Source: Dialister sp. UBA7295 (GTDB lineage Bacteria > Bacillota > Negativicutes > Veillonellales > Dialisteraceae). Taken from it: a stretch of 45,286 nt of DNA. The notes under the pieces are model-generated. The model saw only the letters and a list, made by a program, of their open reading frames with translations, was not told the DNA's origin and searched no databases. Of this stretch, positions 43,001 to 45,286 are shown in pieces; the stretch's first letter is position 1, and the number at the start of each line of letters is the position of its first letter. Position numbers and translations under genes: made by a program. The DNA is taken from contig DKQZ01000016.1 in assembly GCA_002471975.1 (NCBI GenBank), positions 1 to 45,286 on the forward strand. The letters run 5' to 3'.

Positions 43001-43410
43001 TCCGCCGCTCCGACGGCTCGGAAGGGGAGGAATTCGAGCATTATACCGATTCCTCCGGCAAGTCCGGGGGACAGAAGGAAAAACTGGCCTATACCATCCT
43101 GGCTGCCTCCTTTGTCTACAGCTTTGGTATTGAAGGCAGCGGAAGACTGCCCACTTTCCGCTTTACCGTTATCGACGAAGCCTTCCTCAAGAGCTCTGAT
43201 GAATCAGCAAAATTTGGTCTGTCTCTTTTCCGGAAGATGGGACTACAGCTGCTCGTGGTTACACCACTGGCCAAGATTCCTGTCATTGAACCCTTTATTT
43301 CCAATCTGGGCTATGTGAGCCAGAATGAAATGAGACAGTCCCAGCTTCGCAATATGACAGTGGGCGAATACAGAAAGGAATTCCTTGCTCATGAGAAGAA
43401 GACAGTATGA
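40000..43410 (+). CDS. jetC: JetC, Wadjet SMC-type ATPase
   Basis: The 1136-residue protein has Walker A GEIGSGKST (48-56), two long coiled coils (about 290-460 and 640-760) separated by a hinge-like region near 470-600, the ABC signature SGGQ (1022-1025) in SSGKSGGQKEK, and Walker B IDEAF with Asp1059/Glu1060. This MukB-like motor extrudes DNA loops and, with JetD, detects and cuts small circular DNA such as plasmids. ATG 40000 lies inside the end of jetB. Catalytic residues look intact. Confidence 0.95.
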   Translation: MNLFNPASRRGDVQAGFRMKRLEVYNWGTFDGAVWPFELGGETSLLTGEIGSGKSTLVDAILTLLIPQQKITYNKAADSSSRERSLNSYVRGYYAKRSNAEGVEEPVALRDKNQYSVILGVFGDDMNDTRVTLAQVFYFTSGSDKPSRFYVAAERNLSIKKNFGNFGRNITDLKKKLKKEYGVHLFNEYSSYAVKFKSLFGIVQDNALDLFQQTVSMKKVNGITDFVRKNMLGEVDMNEMENNIQHLLTRFHDLKSIHDAIVRDREKMDILAPLIDASAKVDECILKGQQYDLMAEGTESYLAREEKKLLDEELEKCHRLENDINRRLTSLEEDSIHISNDMDNKKKEMWENGGARLDSAKRDLAAYEKDLRLVTRNASAFRLLAEKIGLSLPESLDEFMDIRKQAEKLSEKLKNDYDRLDEKKFEADSRERDIVEKIGQDRSELESLKKRDSNIPERFIEIRHQLAMDLVVPESDMPFAGEIMEVKPSQQKWEGALERLLSEFGISMLVPESLYGKVIGWMEHHFLKQRIVYYRVDEYTRPVTMADLPEKAAARKLNIKKDSPYAAWLASELYHRFDHICADTAGEFSEAPFAISPEGQIKSQGRRHKKDDRYRIDDRRHYVLGFSNKEKIVLITKELAALAKDREKAAAEVQKLKGARDLCIGRMNAAESLLKTDNFKDIDQHSFEKRVAEQKSLIKSLTANDNVLSRLEVEIKKLQKELAENRHTMDEARSEKGRILNQIETHEARKKVVETILSKTPEIIQTKAFALLDEHRQDIIGKGFFTLKSMGDKTGQYGKWIRENRGKNEAEEKLHTEETMKRMNQYLRYLTEHNESDPNLTTEMNGANRNEYKEIFRRIKEDDLPKLLPKFKKRLRENTIQDMAIFQSKLLGTRDTITGKIDEINHSLYDTDYNEGHYIKIECLETTNQEIRTFRQELRKCTDSAVYGTEDNYNEEKFLEIEKILDRFSASRPGFAEDDTRWTRFVTDVRNWFTFAVSERIRRSDGSEGEEFEHYTDSSGKSGGQKEKLAYTILAASFVYSFGIEGSGRLPTFRFTVIDEAFLKSSDESAKFGLSLFRKMGLQLLVVTPLAKIPVIEPFISNLGYVSQNEMRQSQLRNMTVGEYRKEFLAHEKKTV

Positions 43411-44554
43411 TGGGGAACTTCTCAAGAAACTGAAAAAACAGGAAGAAAAGGGCACTCTCTATGAAGGCCTCGTCACGGGGGAAGAGGGTCCCTGGCTCCG
43501 CATGGTCCTGAAAAGGCCGGAAGAAACAGAAGAGGACTGGGGAAGCCTCCTTTCCTGGTCCGATTACTGGAGAAACCCGGTGAAAGACGGCATTCGTCCA
43601 CTCTGGCGCATTGATGAGGGAAGGAAAAACACGAAAACCTTCGGTCGTCAGACCCTGCCGGTCCGCGTTTTTATAGATACGGCAGAAGACGGTTTTGCAC
43701 TCCTGGGCATGAAAAAGGAGAAAAATGAATTTCTCAGCCGTCTCAAAGAGGTGGAAACAAAGAATCCAAAACTTCGGGACTGGTTCATTCATTATTACGT
43801 TCGGATCAGGGAAGAAGAATTTTATCCCCTCTGTTTTGCCATAGCAGAATACCTTGAAAAAGATAAAGGGACCCATCAATACCTTCGGGAGGCTTCCATT
43901 CCCGGAGTGGATACGAAATTCCTTGAAAATCACAGCTTCCTTCTCCGTACCCTCTGGAACAGTCTTTTCCCCGAAAAGCCTGTAGAGAATAATGACGAAA
44001 TGAAACAGCATTTCTTCGTCAAAGCCGTCCCCGTGCCCGATATCTGTGCCCGCAGCCTGGATCCCTCCATCCCATTCTTTGGCGTGAGAAAATTTTTCCT
44101 CTCCAATGACGAAGTCAAAGATTTCAATCCGCCCCAGAAACGGATTTTCATCACGGAGAACAAGGTGAACGGCTATACGTTTCCCGACTGCAGAGACAGT
44201 CTCATCCTTTTCGGCATGGGTTACGGGGTGCTGGAGCTTGCCAGAAAGGCCCTCTGGCTTAAAGGCAAAGAAGTCTATTACTGGGGCGACCTCGATTCCG
44301 ACGGATTCAATATCCTTAGTGCCCTTCGCCATCTGCTGCCGGATGTCAAATCATTCCTGATGGACCGGGATACCCTTCTTTCCTTCGTGGATCCCTCCAT
44401 CAAAGATACGGGAAATACCGCATCCATTCCGGACAACCTCACGGTATCCGAAAAAATGGCCTGGAAAGAAGTCCATGACCATGGCTGGCGGCTGGAGCAG
44501 GAAAGGATTCCCCTTTCCGAAGTGGAATGGGCCCTCGAGGAAATAGAAGAGTAA
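43391..44554 (+). CDS. jetD: JetD, Wadjet Toprim nuclease subunit (DUF2220-type)
   Basis: The 387-residue protein has a helical N-terminal region (about 1-170) and a C-terminal Toprim fold with Glu256 in ITENKVNG and Asp300/Asp302/Asp304 in GDLDSDG, which bind the catalytic metals. JetD cuts DNA after the SMC complex has extruded around a small circle. ATG 43391 is favoured over the TTG two codons earlier; AAGGAA lies upstream and the overlap with jetC is 20 bases. With jetABC the system is complete and looks intact. Confidence 0.92.
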   Translation: MRRRQYDGELLKKLKKQEEKGTLYEGLVTGEEGPWLRMVLKRPEETEEDWGSLLSWSDYWRNPVKDGIRPLWRIDEGRKNTKTFGRQTLPVRVFIDTAEDGFALLGMKKEKNEFLSRLKEVETKNPKLRDWFIHYYVRIREEEFYPLCFAIAEYLEKDKGTHQYLREASIPGVDTKFLENHSFLLRTLWNSLFPEKPVENNDEMKQHFFVKAVPVPDICARSLDPSIPFFGVRKFFLSNDEVKDFNPPQKRIFITENKVNGYTFPDCRDSLILFGMGYGVLELARKALWLKGKEVYYWGDLDSDGFNILSALRHLLPDVKSFLMDRDTLLSFVDPSIKDTGNTASIPDNLTVSEKMAWKEVHDHGWRLEQERIPLSEVEWALEEIEE

Positions 44555-44582
44555 AGTCCTCTTTCCTTTGAGGGAATTTCAA

Positions 44583-44649
44583 AATCTCCGTCCGGTTCAA
44601 ACCCCGGCAGCCTGTCACAGGGCCCATGACAGGAATTCCTATGGAGATT
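44583..44649. other. Foldable three-way-junction-like segment, unassigned
   Basis: AATCTCC (44583-44589) can pair with GGAGATT (44643-44649), enclosing two further stems: CCGG (44592-44595)/CCGG (44604-44607) and CCTGTCA (44611-44617)/TGACAGG (44627-44633). It lies between jetD and the tRNA operon. No known RNA class was recognised, there is no T-run, and the strand is not clear. It may be a small RNA, a leftover of an insertion, or chance. Confidence 0.35.
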
Positions 44650-44754
44650 GATTGGGTTTTCTGGCTGAATTTGAAACATTTTACGAATTCTTTATTTCAT
44701 AAAAACCGGATTTCTCCGATCCTGTCGGCATTTTCCATGATTTTTTTCCATCCC

Positions 44755-44783
44755 TTGACAAAAGGGGAGAAAATGGATATACT
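44755..44783 (+). promoter_or_regulatory. tRNA operon promoter
   Basis: TTGACA at 44755-44760, a 17-base spacer and TATACT at 44778-44783, about 20 bases before tRNA-Asp. Confidence 0.9.
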
Positions 44784-44802
44784 ATTCAAGTAACTTACGT
44801 GC

Positions 44803-44879
44803 GGCCCGGTGGTGTAGTGGTCTAACATGCCGCCCTGTCACGGCGGAGATCGTCAGTTCAAATCTGATCCGGGTCGCCA
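44803..44879 (+). tRNA. tRNA-Asp (GTC)
   Basis: The acceptor stem is GGCCCGG with CCGGGTC, the anticodon loop CCTGTCACG gives GTC, the T-loop is TTCAAAT and CCA is encoded at 44877-44879. Confidence 0.95.
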
Positions 44880-44881
44880 GT

Positions 44882-44956
44882 GCGGAAGTAGCTCAGTGGT
44901 AGAGCACAACCTTGCCAAGGTTGGGGTCGCGGGTTCGAGTCCCGTTTTCCGCTCCA
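44882..44956 (+). tRNA. tRNA-Gly (GCC)
   Basis: The acceptor stem is GCGGAAG with TTTCCGC, the anticodon loop CTTGCCAAG gives GCC, the T-loop is TTCGAGT and CCA is encoded. Confidence 0.95.
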
Positions 44957-44959
44957 TAT

Positions 44960-45033
44960 GGCGGCATAGCCAAGCGGTAAGGCAGAGGTCTGCAAAACCT
45001 TTATCCCCAGTTCGATTCTGGGTGCCGCCTCCA
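44960..45033 (+). tRNA. tRNA-Cys (GCA)
   Basis: The acceptor stem is GGCGGCA with TGCCGCC, the anticodon loop TCTGCAAAA gives GCA, the T-loop is TTCGATT and CCA is encoded. Confidence 0.95.
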
Positions 45034-45067
45034 TATTTTACCTATAATGATCTTCAGATATAAACCT

Positions 45068-45156
45068 GCCGGGGTGGCGGAACTGGCAGACGCAAGGGAC
45101 TTAAAATCCCTCGAATCGTGAGATTCGTACCGGTTCGATTCCGGTCCTCGGCACCA
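45068..45156 (+). tRNA. tRNA-Leu (TAA)
   Basis: The acceptor stem is GCCGGGG with CCTCGGC, the anticodon TAA sits in ACTTAAAAT, there is a long variable arm CGAATC-GTGA-GATTCG and CCA is encoded at 45154-45156. Confidence 0.95.
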
Positions 45157-45167
45157 TTTGAACCATC

Positions 45168-45194
45168 AGTTGGAACTTCGGTTTCAACTTTTTT
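45168..45194 (+). terminator. Intrinsic terminator of the tRNA operon
   Basis: AGTTGGAAC (45168-45176), TTCG loop, GTTTCAACT (45181-45189), then T-run. Confidence 0.9.
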
Positions 45195-45233
45195 ATTGCC
45201 TGAATAAAAATCGTGGAGCCCTTTGTCCCCTCG

Positions 45234-45242
45234 TGCTATAAT
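45234..45242 (+). promoter_or_regulatory. Extended -10 promoter
   Basis: TG at 45234-45235, one base, TATAAT at 45237-45242; about 20 bases before a possible start codon at 45264. Confidence 0.55.
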
Positions 45243-45263
45243 AAATTCATGCTGGGGAGTCTT

Positions 45264-45286
45264 ATGACTGAGAGGGAAACCGACCC
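45264..45286 (+). CDS. Possible start of a gene running off the window
   Basis: GGGGAG lies shortly before ATG 45264 and the frame reads MTERETD to the end of the window. Promoter and ribosome-binding site are well placed, but seven codons are too few to identify a product. Confidence 0.45.

Noticed and set aside
40741..43041. A 766-codon open frame on the minus strand inside jetC
   Set aside because: It lies fully antisense to a gene with clear Walker, signature and hinge regions, its translation is rich in Phe/His with no domain, and it has no ribosome-binding site. Long antisense frames arise here because the reverse complements of stop codons are rare in the sense genes.
44592..44607. 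A tRNA T-arm or degraded tRNA end between jetD and the tRNA operon
   Set aside because: The GGTTCAAACC core looks like a T-loop, but the five-base stem cannot form correctly and no acceptor or anticodon arm is present.
1..45286. CRISPR arrays, rRNA genes, prophage or conjugative modules
   Set aside because: No regularly spaced direct repeats, no rRNA-like sequence and no structural or transfer genes were found; the only mobile DNA seen is the IS605 end at the left edge.

Overview
The window looks like chromosome from a diderm Firmicute of the Negativicutes (Veillonellales, perhaps Dialister or a close relative). This is inferred from a mixture of traits. NiaR, BioY, the two-subunit L-serine dehydratase and the BirA box are Firmicute-type, while a lipid A-type phosphoethanolamine transferase (18455-20527) implies an outer membrane. 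GC looks near 50 %. Genes are dense on both strands and are separated by many strong intrinsic terminators.

Layout. 1-241: the right end of an IS200/IS605-type element (last 31 codons of TnpB plus hairpin end), abutting a lipoprotein/ATP-grasp pair (254-2067). 2095-5808: a BirA operator and promoter, then bioY, a MaoC-like hot-dog protein, a thiolase-like enzyme and an acyl-CoA ligase-like enzyme, probably a biotin regulon unit. 5887-7376: niaR and an RluA-type pseudouridine synthase. 7495-10250: a 2-hydroxyacid dehydrogenase and DMT exporter, divergent from a HAD phosphatase. 10439-13987 (minus): exonuclease III, histidine kinase, response regulator and NAD-sugar epimerase, each junction a 4-base overlap. 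14317-15959: ACT protein plus PFL/UPF0210 protein. 16004-18286 (minus): LysR regulator and MATE pump. 18455-22567: phosphoethanolamine transferase, trmB, ftsW. 22613-24821: an unknown protein, a small membrane protein, an orphan CydB-like protein and a 57-residue partner. 24959-27165: the radical SAM/TIGR03915-type DNA metabolism pair. 27250-30937: NimA-like flavoprotein, MerR (AdhR/NmlR-like) regulator divergent from flavodoxin, lipoprotein phosphoesterase and RibD-like reductase. 30974-33832 (minus): QueG-like protein, zeta-toxin-like kinase, CbiZ. 33946-36962: a membrane-anchored protein of unknown function and sdaAB-sdaAA behind a structured leader.

37085-44554 is the most striking block. 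A 53-residue membrane protein and a DUF1638 protein lead with almost no gaps into jetA-jetB-jetC-jetD, a complete type I Wadjet anti-plasmid SMC system (kleisin, KITE, SMC ATPase, Toprim nuclease subunit). It is followed by an unassigned foldable segment and a four-tRNA operon (Asp, Gly, Cys, Leu).

The observations most worth following up are: the biotin-regulated hot-dog/thiolase/ligase set, whose thiolase lacks the second catalytic cysteine; the sdaAB leader with two identical segments competing for one partner; the DUF1638 and small membrane genes fused to the head of the Wadjet operon; the orphan CydB; the zeta-like kinase with a long N-terminal extension and no antitoxin gene; and a recurring arrangement in which an intrinsic terminator sits directly against the ribosome-binding site of the next gene.
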